Translations under genes and position numbers: made by a program
In this document: positions 7,316 through 16,324 of the stretch, in pieces
How the letters are laid out: the number at the start of each line of letters is the position of its first letter
How positions within the stretch are numbered: the first letter of the stretch is position 1
Notes under the pieces: generated by a model
Databases searched by the model: none
Seen by the model: only the letters and a program-made list of their open reading frames with translations
What the model was told of the DNA's origin: nothing
Source: Pseudidiomarina woesei
GTDB taxonomy: Bacteria; Pseudomonadota; Gammaproteobacteria; Enterobacterales; Alteromonadaceae
Direction of reading: 5' to 3'
Assembly (NCBI RefSeq): GCF_001418345.1
Contig: NZ_LIPW01000002.1
Span: 1 to 64,000, forward strand
Length of the DNA stretch: 64,000 nt

Positions 7316-9229
7316 TTAACGTGTAAGTTCGAGGTATTCACGAGCTATTTGGCGCAACTGATTTTGCATGGTTTGTTGGCTGCTATAACCATAGCGTTGG
7401 GTAAGGCGTGCAAGATCTTCGGTTGCACTTAGAATTTGGCCTGGAATGGTTAATCCAGCAGTTTGTATGGGCATTTTCATGTCGCAAACGCTCCAAGCGA
7501 ACTGAGCCTCAGTGAAGGGTAAATTACCATACGCGAAACCAGTGAGAATTCCTCGCGCTAATTTATGAATGTTGCTTGTAACGGCTACGGTAATATGGCG
7601 CTTCCAATCAAGTTCAGCATGAGCATATTCGTGAAGTGTTTTGACAAGCTCCTTACTATTTGAAGAAAATCCAAACGCAACAATTGCGTTTGGGTATCCG
7701 CTAGCCATGTTTAGCTTACGGCCCATTCGAATTAATTTGTAAGGGGTTTGAGACCAGAAATCGAGTACCTCAGGGCTAGCCCCAAAGCTCGAGCCGAGAG
7801 ATTCAACTTTTGCCTCTTTGGCAATTTGGTTCAGGCGTTCTAGCAGGTTTAAACCTATCCCCTGGCGTCGCACACTATTGTGAACAGCAATTCGAGTGAC
7901 GCGCCACCAGCACCAATTCAATACGTTTTGTTGTTGCAGATAGAAAGCAATGGCTTGGGGTAAAATATGACCATTAAGACGCCGTTTGCCTATTCGAATG
8001 TCTTCGTGCAATGAAGGTGGAAGCTCGCCTTCTATGGAATACCAAATGACGCCCACAAGAGTTTGTTGGCGCCTAGCAATTACAAGTCGTTGCTGATTAT
8101 CATCCAACAGTAGGCGCAGATCATTTGGGCTACTTTGGTAGTGCGCTTCTAACAACAGTGTAATAACTGCTGCTAAATCGCTTTCGTTCAGCTCACTGGC
8201 GTGAAGGTGCTCATAAGTTAACGCTAAATTGGAATCAAACTGTAACAGGCTTTTATTATCGGAGCTTACTTGCATTAGCAGCAAATCGTTTAGCCAAGGC
8301 TCACAGGTGTCTTGTGCTGACCAGCGCACGGGCAGCGAAAGCTCATGCACTTTACAAATTCTTTGTTGTTGCACCCAGTCCAAGAAGCGCACTGCAAAGC
8401 CTCGACCACAGCCTTCGTAACCGTCGACGGTACTGGCTATTGCCCACACCGTAAACCGTTGAACTAATTGTTGCAGCACATGCATAGGCACGGCCGCGGC
8501 CTCATCAATAATAATACGTACACTTTGATCGGGGTATTCAGTCAATAACTTGTCCCATGGGACAAACCGTACTGAGCTTGCTGCATGCTCAAGTAATGTA
8601 TACACCGAAGATGGCTTTGGCCCAGTAACAACAAGTTCTCGACCTCGGTAATGGCGAATCCAGGCTTGGCAGGCTAAGCCGAGCGTTGTACTTTTACCAC
8701 GCCCACGATCAGCCATCAGCAGATGACAAGTCCCAGGCAAGTCGATCATGCTATCCACAATCGCCTTTTGGCTGGCTAAAGGTACACTAGGAGCATCATC
8801 TGGTAGCAAATGGCTTGCTAAAATTTGGCGAGTTAATTGTTTGAGATCGCTGTCAGGACGAATGATCTCAATGCGCTCGTAATTGGCTGTGCTCGAAATT
8901 ATTCGTTGTTTGAAAGGTGTATCTTCGGTTGGTAAAAACACAAACAATATGCCACCACCGTTAACTGTTCCGGCTAGCGCAGCTAACGCGTCCGCGTGAA
9001 TCACGTTGGCAAAATCGAGTAAAACAAAGTTATTATTCGAACCCAAATAATCTCGATAGCGGTGCACTGGAATCGCTTTATCGTCGTGATCAGATAGGTA
9101 CAGGGTATTCTCATCGTTAGCGAAGATGGCATGTTTATGATATTGCAACCACGCTGGTGGGCCGTCGAACAAAAAGACCGCTCGTACTCGAGCAGTTTTT
9201 AAATGATGAGTAATTCGTCGTAGGCCCAT
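7316..9229 (-). CDS. tmcA: tRNA(Met) cytidine acetyltransferase TmcA
   Basis: Makes N4-acetylcytidine at the wobble position 34 of elongator tRNA-Met with acetyl-CoA and ATP or GTP, preventing misreading of isoleucine codons. Domain order in the 637 residues: N-terminal DUF1726-like part, RecD-like helicase module with P-loop ADRGRGKST (173-181) and a DEAA-type Walker B, then a GNAT acetyltransferase fold (about 390-480, with the acetyl-CoA motif RRQGIG), the GSSFGAS block, and a C-terminal tRNA-binding part. The start lies 3 bases after the end of the NSS transporter gene with only a weak ribosome site, so it is probably co-transcribed and coupled with it. Confidence 0.95.
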   Translation of the reverse strand: MGLRRITHHLKTARVRAVFLFDGPPAWLQYHKHAIFANDENTLYLSDHDDKAIPVHRYRDYLGSNNNFVLLDFANVIHADALAALAGTVNGGGILFVFLPTEDTPFKQRIISSTANYERIEIIRPDSDLKQLTRQILASHLLPDDAPSVPLASQKAIVDSMIDLPGTCHLLMADRGRGKSTTLGLACQAWIRHYRGRELVVTGPKPSSVYTLLEHAASSVRFVPWDKLLTEYPDQSVRIIIDEAAAVPMHVLQQLVQRFTVWAIASTVDGYEGCGRGFAVRFLDWVQQQRICKVHELSLPVRWSAQDTCEPWLNDLLLMQVSSDNKSLLQFDSNLALTYEHLHASELNESDLAAVITLLLEAHYQSSPNDLRLLLDDNQQRLVIARRQQTLVGVIWYSIEGELPPSLHEDIRIGKRRLNGHILPQAIAFYLQQQNVLNWCWWRVTRIAVHNSVRRQGIGLNLLERLNQIAKEAKVESLGSSFGASPEVLDFWSQTPYKLIRMGRKLNMASGYPNAIVAFGFSSNSKELVKTLHEYAHAELDWKRHITVAVTSNIHKLARGILTGFAYGNLPFTEAQFAWSVCDMKMPIQTAGLTIPGQILSATEDLARLTQRYGYSSQQTMQNQLRQIAREYLELTR

Positions 9230-9232
9230 AAG

Positions 9233-10651
9233 TTATAAAAACGAGTAGCCAAAAAATTTCGTTAGTACGGTATTAGTAAAGATCACTGCAAGAATTAATG
9301 GAATAAAAGTTCCAATAGCAAAACTAACGTACTTTTCTAACCAAGACGTTTGGTAATTTGCATTGCCTTCACTTAGCTCAGCAGTTAATTGTGCACGTTT
9401 CCAACGGAAGCGAACGAAGAGACAAATAAGCAACCCATTAAGCGGCAAAATGGTATCGTAAAATACGTCATAGATGACATCAAATACCGATTTGCTCGAA
9501 CCTGCATAGTTTGTGAATTCGCTGAATAACGGTACCAAACCAAAAGAAGTTGCGGCTATTAACGTCAATACCGTTAGTGCGATACCCATATAAACAAGAG
9601 CTTGCTTGCGAGAGATATTTTTCTTTTCCATGAGTGACGACGTTGGTACTTCAATAATTGAAACCAGTGAGGTGATTGCAGCTACAAAAGCCAATAGGAA
9701 GAATATTGTTGCCGCCACACTGGCTGCGGCATAACCAATGGATTCTGAGAGGGCTAAAAAGATATTTGGAAAGAAAGAAAATATCATACTAACCGAAGAG
9801 TCACTTAATGACTCTGGATTAGTTTCTGGGTATATCGCAAAAATAGCAGGTAATGTCATTAAGCCTGCGATAAAGGCAACAGCTGTATCGGTAACTGCAA
9901 CTAACTTACCTGACGTGACGATATCGTCACTGCGGCGGAAATAAGAACCATAAGTAATCAAAATACCCATGCCCAGCGACAACGAAAAGAAGGCTTGAGC
10001 CAAGGCTCCATTAATGACAGAGCCATTTATTTTGCTAAAGTCTGGTACTAAATAAAATTCGACGCCTGCCCAAGCGTTATCGAGTGTCAGCACGAAGGTG
10101 ACGAGTAGCACTAGCATCAAGAATAATGTCGGCATTAATATTTTTGAAGCTCGTTCAATACCTTTGCGCACGCCACCAATCAGAATAAAATTAATGATAA
10201 TAGTGACACCAACCAAGTACGCCACGAAGTTATAGTCGTTAACAAACTGGCCAAAGTATTCGGGGGTTGCTAGTTGGTCTAGGTTGCCAGCAAAAGACTG
10301 AATGAGATAACCAAAAATCCAAACGGTAATCACCATATAAAATACGGCAATCATAAATGGCGTAATAGTGGCTAGCCACCCGGCCATTCGCCAGCGCTTT
10401 AAACCTTGCCCTAGTTCAGCGTAGGCGCGATAGGGACTATGTTGGGCGCGTCGACCTAGGCCCATTTCGGCGAGCATAACGGGTAAACATATGAATAATA
10501 CAAATGCAGCGTAGATGAGTAAGAATGCTCCGCCGCCGTTTTTTGTTGCGGCAACAGGGAAGCCGACCAAATTGCCTATACCAACTGCGGAACCGGCTGC
10601 TGCTAAAATAAAACCAATTTTTGAGCTGAAATGCTCGCGCTGTGCGCTCAT
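9233..10651 (-). CDS. Sodium-dependent transporter, NSS (SLC6) family
   Basis: An inner-membrane Na+ symporter of the neurotransmitter:sodium symporter family, probably for an amino acid or amine. About 12 hydrophobic segments are visible. TM1 reads AAAGSAVGIGNLVGFPVA and is followed by the family's NGGGAF. An in-frame ATG exists 34 codons upstream, but I chose 10651 because AAGGG lies 6 bases before it and the protein then begins MSAQREHFSSKIGF, the usual NSS start. The arginine expected in TM1 (GNxWRFP, LeuT Arg30) is glycine here. It lies after the gabD/ALDH genes on the same strand and directly before tmcA. Substrate unknown. Confidence 0.9.
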   Translation of the reverse strand: MSAQREHFSSKIGFILAAAGSAVGIGNLVGFPVAATKNGGGAFLLIYAAFVLFICLPVMLAEMGLGRRAQHSPYRAYAELGQGLKRWRMAGWLATITPFMIAVFYMVITVWIFGYLIQSFAGNLDQLATPEYFGQFVNDYNFVAYLVGVTIIINFILIGGVRKGIERASKILMPTLFLMLVLLVTFVLTLDNAWAGVEFYLVPDFSKINGSVINGALAQAFFSLSLGMGILITYGSYFRRSDDIVTSGKLVAVTDTAVAFIAGLMTLPAIFAIYPETNPESLSDSSVSMIFSFFPNIFLALSESIGYAAASVAATIFFLLAFVAAITSLVSIIEVPTSSLMEKKNISRKQALVYMGIALTVLTLIAATSFGLVPLFSEFTNYAGSSKSVFDVIYDVFYDTILPLNGLLICLFVRFRWKRAQLTAELSEGNANYQTSWLEKYVSFAIGTFIPLILAVIFTNTVLTKFFGYSFL

Positions 10652-10793
10652 AGGTAACCCTTGCGTTTCGTTATTATAGTGATTAGCAAATTGGCCAATC
10701 CTAGCGCAAGCGCTACATGCGAGCAAGTGATGCAGGGCAGTGAAGAAGACCAATCGCGCTTAAAACGCGACTGGTCCAATCAATTAAGCATTG

Positions 10794-12167
10794 TTACGAG
10801 AACCAACGAAGAAGCTTCTGCTTGAACGGGGTGTATGGCGGGTAACGAAAATTTGGATCCATTTTAAATGGTCGTGTCATTACCGACTTTAAATGACTAA
10901 ATGTTTCAAAACCAAAGCGGCCGTGATATCGCCCCATACCGCTTGGACCAACGCCACCGAACGGTAACTCAGGGTTGAGCATAAACATTAAGGTATCATT
11001 ATTGCATTGATTGCCTGCGTGGGTTTGCTCGGTAAGTTGCTGCAAGGCGCGCTGAGAACAACTAAAGCCATAAAGCGCAAGTGGCTTGTCACGCTCACGA
11101 ATAAAGCTTACGGCACTGGCAAGATTCTTAATTTTTAAAACGGGTAAAATAGGACCAAATATTTCGTCTTGCATGACGTCGCTTTGCTCATCAACTTCGG
11201 TTAATACCGTTGGTGCAATGAAGCGCCCTCGCATATCATGTTGCCCGCCCGCTGCAATAGTTCCGTTATCTAGGTAACTGACTAAGCGCTCACAGTGTTG
11301 TTGATTGACAATACGGCCGTAGTCTTCAGAGGTGCTTGGGTCGGAACCAAAAAACTCATTGATCGCGGTTTTTAAAGCGCTAACAAGTTGGTCATGTACA
11401 TTTTCGTGCACCAAAACATAGTCTGGTGCTATGCACGTTTGACCTGCGTTGAGCCATTTGCCCCAAGCAATGCGTCTTGCCGCTACGGATATGTCGGCGT
11501 CTTCGAGCACGACAGCTGGGCTTTTACCTCCAAGTTCCAACGTGACTGGTGTTAAAAACTCGGCTGCGGCTTTCATGACAATACGGCCGACACGGCCACC
11601 ACCAGTGTACAAAATATGGTCAAAACGTTGCTGCAATAATTGGGTAGCAACCGCAGCATCGCCGGTGACCACCTGAACCGTTTCGGCAGATAAGTAGTCG
11701 GGGAGTAGGCGTTCGAGTAATTCGGCTGTTTTCGGTGCAAGTTCTGACGGTTTAACGACCACACAATTGCCAGCAGCTAAAGCTGCTACCATTGGGCTTA
11801 GTAATAACTGAAGTGGATAATTCCACGCGCCTATCACTAACACCACACCTAATGGCTCAGGATAACGGTAGCTACGCCCTGGCCAAGCCATTAGCGGTTG
11901 GCTGACACGTTGTGGGCGCATCCATTTTTTAAGGTGCTTAACGGTGTGTTTTATATCGCTATGCAAATAGCCCAACTCGGTTAACCAACCTTCGGCGGTT
12001 GACTTTCCAAGATCAGCATTTAATGCGCTCAGCAGTGCCGCCTCATGCTCATTAAGTAGTTGTTGCAGCTGTTTCAACTGGTTGATACGCCACGAAGCAG
12101 GGCGTGTTAAACCGCTGTCATAGGTGGCGCGCAAGCGTTGCACCGAGGATGCGATAGTTGTACTCAT
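10794..12167 (-). CDS. Aldehyde dehydrogenase, ALDH3-like
   Basis: Oxidises an aldehyde to the acid with NAD(P)+. The 457-residue length and short N-terminus fit the class 3 family (fatty or aromatic aldehydes) and not the 480-500-residue ALDH2-like families. Motifs: GAWNYPLQL near residue 114, VKPSE, the glutamate block TLELGGKSP and the catalytic cysteine in NAGQTCIAPDY. Its ATG overlaps the stop of the gabD-like gene (ATGA), so the two are translated together. This suggests it acts with it on aldehydes from amine or amino-acid breakdown. The real substrate cannot be told from the sequence. Confidence 0.88.
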   Translation of the reverse strand: MSTTIASSVQRLRATYDSGLTRPASWRINQLKQLQQLLNEHEAALLSALNADLGKSTAEGWLTELGYLHSDIKHTVKHLKKWMRPQRVSQPLMAWPGRSYRYPEPLGVVLVIGAWNYPLQLLLSPMVAALAAGNCVVVKPSELAPKTAELLERLLPDYLSAETVQVVTGDAAVATQLLQQRFDHILYTGGGRVGRIVMKAAAEFLTPVTLELGGKSPAVVLEDADISVAARRIAWGKWLNAGQTCIAPDYVLVHENVHDQLVSALKTAINEFFGSDPSTSEDYGRIVNQQHCERLVSYLDNGTIAAGGQHDMRGRFIAPTVLTEVDEQSDVMQDEIFGPILPVLKIKNLASAVSFIRERDKPLALYGFSCSQRALQQLTEQTHAGNQCNNDTLMFMLNPELPFGGVGPSGMGRYHGRFGFETFSHLKSVMTRPFKMDPNFRYPPYTPFKQKLLRWFS

Positions 12168-13630
12168 GAAAAGCCACCTAAGGTTATATTTTTGGTTTCT
12201 TGATATTCGGCCAAGCCATAGCGAGAGCCTTCACGACCTATGCCTGATTCTTTCACGCCACCAAATGCATTGTAAGCATGTGAAATGGCGCCAGAATTAA
12301 TGCCTAACATACCACAGTCTAATTGTTCGCTGACGCGCTGAATACGTCGATAGTCTTGCGCACAAAAGTAGCCGGCCAAACCAAATGGTGTGGCGTTCGC
12401 TTGCTCAATGCCCTGCGCTTCATCGGCGAAGCGCTGGATAGCAATGACTGGGCCAAATATTTCTTCCTGCGCAATGCGCATGGAGGCGTTTACGTCGACA
12501 ATTATGGTTGGCGCGTAAAACAACTCGCCGAGTTCAGTTAATACACGACCACCTTCGAGCACTGTAGCACCGTTTTGTTGAGCATCTTTGATAAGGTCGT
12601 TCACTTTATCAATGGCGTCTTGATTGATTAGAGGGCCGTAATCAACTTCTTCGGCGTCGCCAGCGGCTACCTTTAATGATTTGAGTTTGCCTTGCAGTTG
12701 CTCAACAAACTTATCGTGCACCGCGTCTTGAACGAGCACTCGGTTAGCACTGATGCAGGTTTGCCCGGCATTGCGAAACTTGCAAACCAACAGTTCTTGC
12801 ACAGCAAGTTCAATATCGGCATCGTCGAACACAATAAAAGGAGCGTTGCCGCCAAGCTCTAACGAAACTTTCTTCATCGTGCCTGCGCACTGCTCCATAA
12901 GAGCCTTACCCACAGCGGTAGACCCCGTGAAGGTAAATTTACGCACTTTAGGGTGACTTGTGAAAACCTCGCCAACTGCTTTTGATTGTGTGGAGGGTAC
13001 AATGTTAATCACACCATCTGGAATACCAACTTCACTGGCAAGCTGTGCCAGAGCCAAAGCTGATAGGGGCGTCAATTGTGGTGGCTTGACTACAATCGTA
13101 CAGCCCGCGGCTAAGGCTGGTGCAACTTTACGAGTGATCATGGCGTTAGGAAAGTTCCAGGGGGTAATTGCGGCGCAGACACCTACGGGTTGTTTTATAA
13201 TCCAACTACGCTTGTCATTTGCATTAACCGGTAGGATATCGCCATAAGACCGTTCGGCTTCGCCGGCAAACCAGTCGACAAAACTTGCGCCATATTCAAT
13301 TTCGCCAACAGCTTCAGCAATCGGCTTGCCTTGTTCAAGACTCATTAATTCACCAAGTGCCTGTTTATTGTCAAGCATGGCTTGATACCACTTGCGCAAC
13401 AAGTCGGCGCGTTGCTTCGCCGTTTTCTTTCCCCACATTGGCAGCGCTTTGTGAGCGGCCTCAATAGCGCGTTCAGCTAATGTCGCATCGCCGTCGGCCA
13501 CTTCTGCAAGTACGTCTTGGTTAGCTGGGTTGGTCACCGCAAAACGATGTTCGCTAGGAACCCAATGCCCATCAATAAAGGCATTAGTTTGAATAAGCGA
13601 GCGCAGCGTGTGAGTCGGATGGGTTGGCAT
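12164..13630 (-). CDS. gabD: NAD(P)-dependent succinate-semialdehyde dehydrogenase
   Basis: Oxidises succinate semialdehyde to succinate at the end of GABA and polyamine breakdown. At 488 residues it has the GabD length. ITPWNFPNAMITRK is the coenzyme-binding motif; the FTGSTAVGK loop, ELGGNAPF glutamate block and RNAGQTCISANR catalytic-cysteine block are all of the GabD type. An in-frame ATG lies 11 codons upstream; I prefer 13630 because AAGGGGA lies about 7 bases before it. It is the first gene of a unit with the ALDH3-like gene. No GABA aminotransferase is in the window. A close paralogue such as glutarate-semialdehyde dehydrogenase (DavD) is possible. Confidence 0.88.
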   Translation of the reverse strand: MPTHPTHTLRSLIQTNAFIDGHWVPSEHRFAVTNPANQDVLAEVADGDATLAERAIEAAHKALPMWGKKTAKQRADLLRKWYQAMLDNKQALGELMSLEQGKPIAEAVGEIEYGASFVDWFAGEAERSYGDILPVNANDKRSWIIKQPVGVCAAITPWNFPNAMITRKVAPALAAGCTIVVKPPQLTPLSALALAQLASEVGIPDGVINIVPSTQSKAVGEVFTSHPKVRKFTFTGSTAVGKALMEQCAGTMKKVSLELGGNAPFIVFDDADIELAVQELLVCKFRNAGQTCISANRVLVQDAVHDKFVEQLQGKLKSLKVAAGDAEEVDYGPLINQDAIDKVNDLIKDAQQNGATVLEGGRVLTELGELFYAPTIIVDVNASMRIAQEEIFGPVIAIQRFADEAQGIEQANATPFGLAGYFCAQDYRRIQRVSEQLDCGMLGINSGAISHAYNAFGGVKESGIGREGSRYGLAEYQETKNITLGGFS

Positions 13631-13693
13631 AAACGTTCCCCTTGGTTTGAGCTCATAAATCAATCATCTCGATTTATGCGCTTTATGTGTTTT

Positions 13694-13713
13694 GAGAATT
13701 CTCGTTCTCGAAT
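13694..13713 (-). promoter_or_regulatory. Possible operator upstream of gabD
   Basis: GAGAATTCTC (13694-13703) is a perfect palindrome, and TTCTCG occurs twice in tandem (13699-13704, 13705-13710). It lies about 65-85 bases before the gabD start, where a regulator site would fit. No regulator gene is adjacent. Weak evidence. Confidence 0.25.
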
Positions 13714-13764
13714 ATGTACTTAGAGTATTGTGGTTATACGCAAGAACTTCAATGGTAGATTACC

Positions 13765-13793
13765 TTGCTATTATTTAACATTTAGCGTATAGT
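13765..13793 (+). promoter_or_regulatory. deaD promoter
   Basis: TTGCTA (13765-13770) and TATAGT (13788-13793) are separated by 17 bases, a good sigma-70 match. The predicted start near 13800 gives a 5' leader of about 150 bases before deaD. Long leaders are known for cold-regulated RNA helicase genes. Confidence 0.55.
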
Positions 13794-13833
13794 TCGCGGC
13801 CTCAGGGTCATTACCGCTATTGATGGGAGCGGC

Positions 13834-13859
13834 TTTACCCCTGAATTTGCTGGGGTAAA
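13834..13859 (+). promoter_or_regulatory. Hairpin in deaD 5' leader
   Basis: TTTACCCC (13834-13841) and GGGGTAAA (13852-13859) form a perfect 8-bp stem with a 10-base loop, inside the long untranslated leader of deaD. There is no T-run after it, so it is more likely a folding or regulatory element than a terminator. The 13664-13951 stretch holds no gene. Confidence 0.45.
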
Positions 13860-13951
13860 CAGCGCCTAATTTCCTGCCAGAGTGTTCATCGTGTTCTGTA
13901 GCTGGGCCTATACCCCCTTATATATGCTTTACAGAAACATGTGAGAAAAAT

Positions 13952-15778
13952 ATGTCTGAAGTAATGACTGGCCAATCGTTTGCCGATTTGGCCCTGCCTG
14001 CTGTTGTGCTTAAACAGCTAGAAAAAATGAATTTCACCCAACCAACTCCAATTCAATTGCAAGCCATTCCAGCTTTGCTTAACGGTAAAAACGTGCTTGG
14101 TGAAGCGCAAACCGGTACTGGTAAAACAGCTGCTTTTGGTTTGCCTGGCCTTGCCGCGATTGATGCTAAAGAGCGTAGCACGCAAATGTTGGTGGTTGCG
14201 CCAACACGTGAACTTGCCATTCAGGTAGCTGAAGCTGTCACTGAGTTTGGCCAGCAAATGCGTGGTTTAGAAGTGGCAACAGTTTATGGTGGTTCTGCGT
14301 TTGGTCCTCAAATTAAAGCCTTGCGCGGTGGCGCTCAGGTTGTTGTGGGTACGCCAGGACGTTTGCTTGATCTGTTGAAAAAAGGCGTTCTGAACTTAGC
14401 TTCATTGCGCTTAGCTGTGCTTGATGAAGCCGATGAAATGCTAAACATGGGCTTTATTGAAGATATCGAAACCATTATGGCAGCGGTGCCAAATACGGCT
14501 CAACGTGCGTTATTCTCTGCCACAATGCCGCCAGCGATTCGTAAGTTAGCCAAAACATTTTTGGTCAATGAAGCCGGTGAACAGCCACTTAACATTCAAA
14601 TTGCCGCGCTTGAAAAAGCGAAAGCAACCATTCGCCAGCGTGCATGGTTAGTGCGTGGTTTAAACAAAATGCAGGCGCTAACTCGCTTGTTAGAAACCCT
14701 TGAATATCAACGTGTCCTTATTTTTGTACGTACTCGTTCAGACACCATGGATGTGACCGAGCAGTTGCAGGCGTCTGGCTTTAAAGCGTCGCCATTAAGT
14801 GGTGACTTGAACCAAGCCCAGCGTGAGCAAACTGTTGCCCAATTGCGTAGCGGTCGTATTGAAATCTTAGTTGCTACAGACGTGGTTGCGCGTGGTCTTG
14901 ATGTACCTGAAATTACACACGTTGTGAATTATGACCTACCAGGTGATAGCGAGTCTTATGTACACCGCATTGGTCGTACTGGCCGTGCTGGGCGTAGTGG
15001 TGAAGCTATTTTGTTTTACCGTAATAAAGAAAAACATTTGTTGCGCACCTATGAGCGTTTAACCAATGGAACCATTGAATTCTTTGAAGTGCCAAATGCC
15101 AAAGAATTAAGCGCGCATCGTCAACAGAAATTACAGCAGCAACTGGTTGATACCGTGGCTGGTGGTGAATTTGCTGAGTTGAACGCGATTATTGCAAAAA
15201 TGCAGGCTGATACTGGCTTATCAGCAGAGCAAATTGCTGCTGCATTGTTGGCGCAACAAAACTCACAGCGTCCGTTGATTGTTGCTGATGACCCAGCACC
15301 GCGTAAATTTGAAGAGCGTGCAGATCGTCGTGGTAAACGCGATGCGCGCGACGGTCGCGATAGCCGCGATGGTCGAGAGAAACGTAATTCACGTGATCGT
15401 CGTGACGCAAATGTTGAATTTGATACATACAAAATCAAAGTTGGTCGTGAGCACGGCGCTCGCCCACAAGATATTGTTGGTGCTATTGCAAACGAAGGTG
15501 ATATTGATAGCCGCTTTATTGGCCAGATTCAGTTATTTGATGGTCATAGCTTGGTGGAATTACCAAAAGGTATGCCGACCAATGTGCTTCGTGTTTTACA
15601 GCGTGCGCGTGTTCGTCAACAGCAGATGGACATGGAACTTGCAAGTGGTGAGCAGATTACTCGCCGTCCACGTCCACCAGCTGGTGAGCGTCCAGCATTT
15701 AAAGGCGCGCAGCGCCGCCCTGAGCGAAGCCCTCGTGGTGCAGCTCAAGGCGAACGTCGTTCGCGTCGCCCGCAGTAA
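13952..15778 (+). CDS. deaD: ATP-dependent RNA helicase DeaD/CsdA
   Basis: A DEAD-box RNA helicase that helps 50S ribosome assembly and mRNA decay, especially in the cold. In order: Q motif (FTQPTPIQ, 28-35), Walker A AQTGTGKT (52-59), PTREL, TPGRLLD, DEAD (158-161), SAT (189-191), then the second RecA domain with ATDVVARGLD and HRIGRTGRAGR. After about residue 440 comes an Arg/Asp-rich repetitive linker (many RD, RDGRD and DRR units), then a DbpA-type RNA-binding domain (VEFDTYKIKVGREHG onward) and a basic tail. The 608 residues fit CsdA (629 in E. coli). It ends against the convergent blc gene with no gap. Confidence 0.96.
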   Translation: MSEVMTGQSFADLALPAVVLKQLEKMNFTQPTPIQLQAIPALLNGKNVLGEAQTGTGKTAAFGLPGLAAIDAKERSTQMLVVAPTRELAIQVAEAVTEFGQQMRGLEVATVYGGSAFGPQIKALRGGAQVVVGTPGRLLDLLKKGVLNLASLRLAVLDEADEMLNMGFIEDIETIMAAVPNTAQRALFSATMPPAIRKLAKTFLVNEAGEQPLNIQIAALEKAKATIRQRAWLVRGLNKMQALTRLLETLEYQRVLIFVRTRSDTMDVTEQLQASGFKASPLSGDLNQAQREQTVAQLRSGRIEILVATDVVARGLDVPEITHVVNYDLPGDSESYVHRIGRTGRAGRSGEAILFYRNKEKHLLRTYERLTNGTIEFFEVPNAKELSAHRQQKLQQQLVDTVAGGEFAELNAIIAKMQADTGLSAEQIAAALLAQQNSQRPLIVADDPAPRKFEERADRRGKRDARDGRDSRDGREKRNSRDRRDANVEFDTYKIKVGREHGARPQDIVGAIANEGDIDSRFIGQIQLFDGHSLVELPKGMPTNVLRVLQRARVRQQQMDMELASGEQITRRPRPPAGERPAFKGAQRRPERSPRGAAQGERRSRRPQ

Positions 15779-16312
15779 CTAATTTGAACCGGCCGTATGA
15801 TCAACACGAATCATACGGTCGGTTTCAAATCCCCAAGCCTTTGCTTTCGCTTTAATCTCTTCAATAGTTTCTTCTGCAATAGTCGGTGTTCTAGCAAGTA
15901 GCCAGAAATAGTCATGGCTATCGCTGGTGACTACTGATACTTGGTAATTACCTTGCTCATCTGTTTGTAACCAACTTACATAATAACCGCCGTCAAATGG
16001 CCAAAAGAAAGTAACTCGGTACATCGCATTATCTACGGGCACGGCGTGGCCGATGGCTGTTTGCCATTCACCATCAGCAACGTGATAACCGCGATTGGTT
16101 ACCTCAATGCTGTTGTCTGCGTTTAAGCGGTATTCAGCGGAAACACTTTCAAGCCCGTCCTCAAATGAATGAGGAAGGCGTAGTATTTCATACCACTTGC
16201 CTAAGTAACGTTGCGCCTCAAAGTCGTTAACAACTGGTGCAACAGGCGTTGGTGTGCTGCTGCATGCGCCTAGTGTAAAGGCCCACGCTAAAACCCATAT
16301 AAGTTTTTTCAT
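15779..16312 (-). CDS. blc: Outer-membrane lipocalin Blc
   Basis: A bacterial lipocalin thought to bind lysophospholipids or fatty acids at the outer membrane under stress. Residues 1-17 form a lipoprotein signal (LGAC, Cys17, Ser at +2). The lipocalin motif GKWYE (38-42) is in YLGKWYEILRLPHSFE, and DYFWLLARTP is the second conserved block. The 177 residues match E. coli Blc (177). The start lies 12 bases after the end of the photolyase-like gene, with AGGGA upstream, so the two probably form one unit, a light/oxidative-stress pairing I infer from context. Its last codons lie in a large hairpin shared with the deaD end. Confidence 0.94.
   Translation of the reverse strand: MKKLIWVLAWAFTLGACSSTPTPVAPVVNDFEAQRYLGKWYEILRLPHSFEDGLESVSAEYRLNADNSIEVTNRGYHVADGEWQTAIGHAVPVDNAMYRVTFFWPFDGGYYVSWLQTDEQGNYQVSVVTSDSHDYFWLLARTPTIAEETIEEIKAKAKAWGFETDRMIRVDHTAGSN
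15782..15830. terminator. Large inverted repeat at deaD/blc convergent junction
   Basis: Bases 15782-15801 pair with 15810-15830 over about 20 bp with one bulge and one G-T pair; the loop is about 8 bases. The repeat lies within the last codons of blc and begins 4 bases after the deaD stop. No T-run follows on either strand, so it would act as a bidirectional, factor-assisted terminator or as a 3' stabilising structure. Confidence 0.55.
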
Positions 16313-16324
16313 AAGGTTGGTTCC

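Noticed and set aside
15121-15782. Open frames in other phases over the deaD C-terminal region
   Set aside because: They arise from the repetitive Arg/Asp codons of the deaD linker; no ribosome site and the deaD frame has clear motifs.
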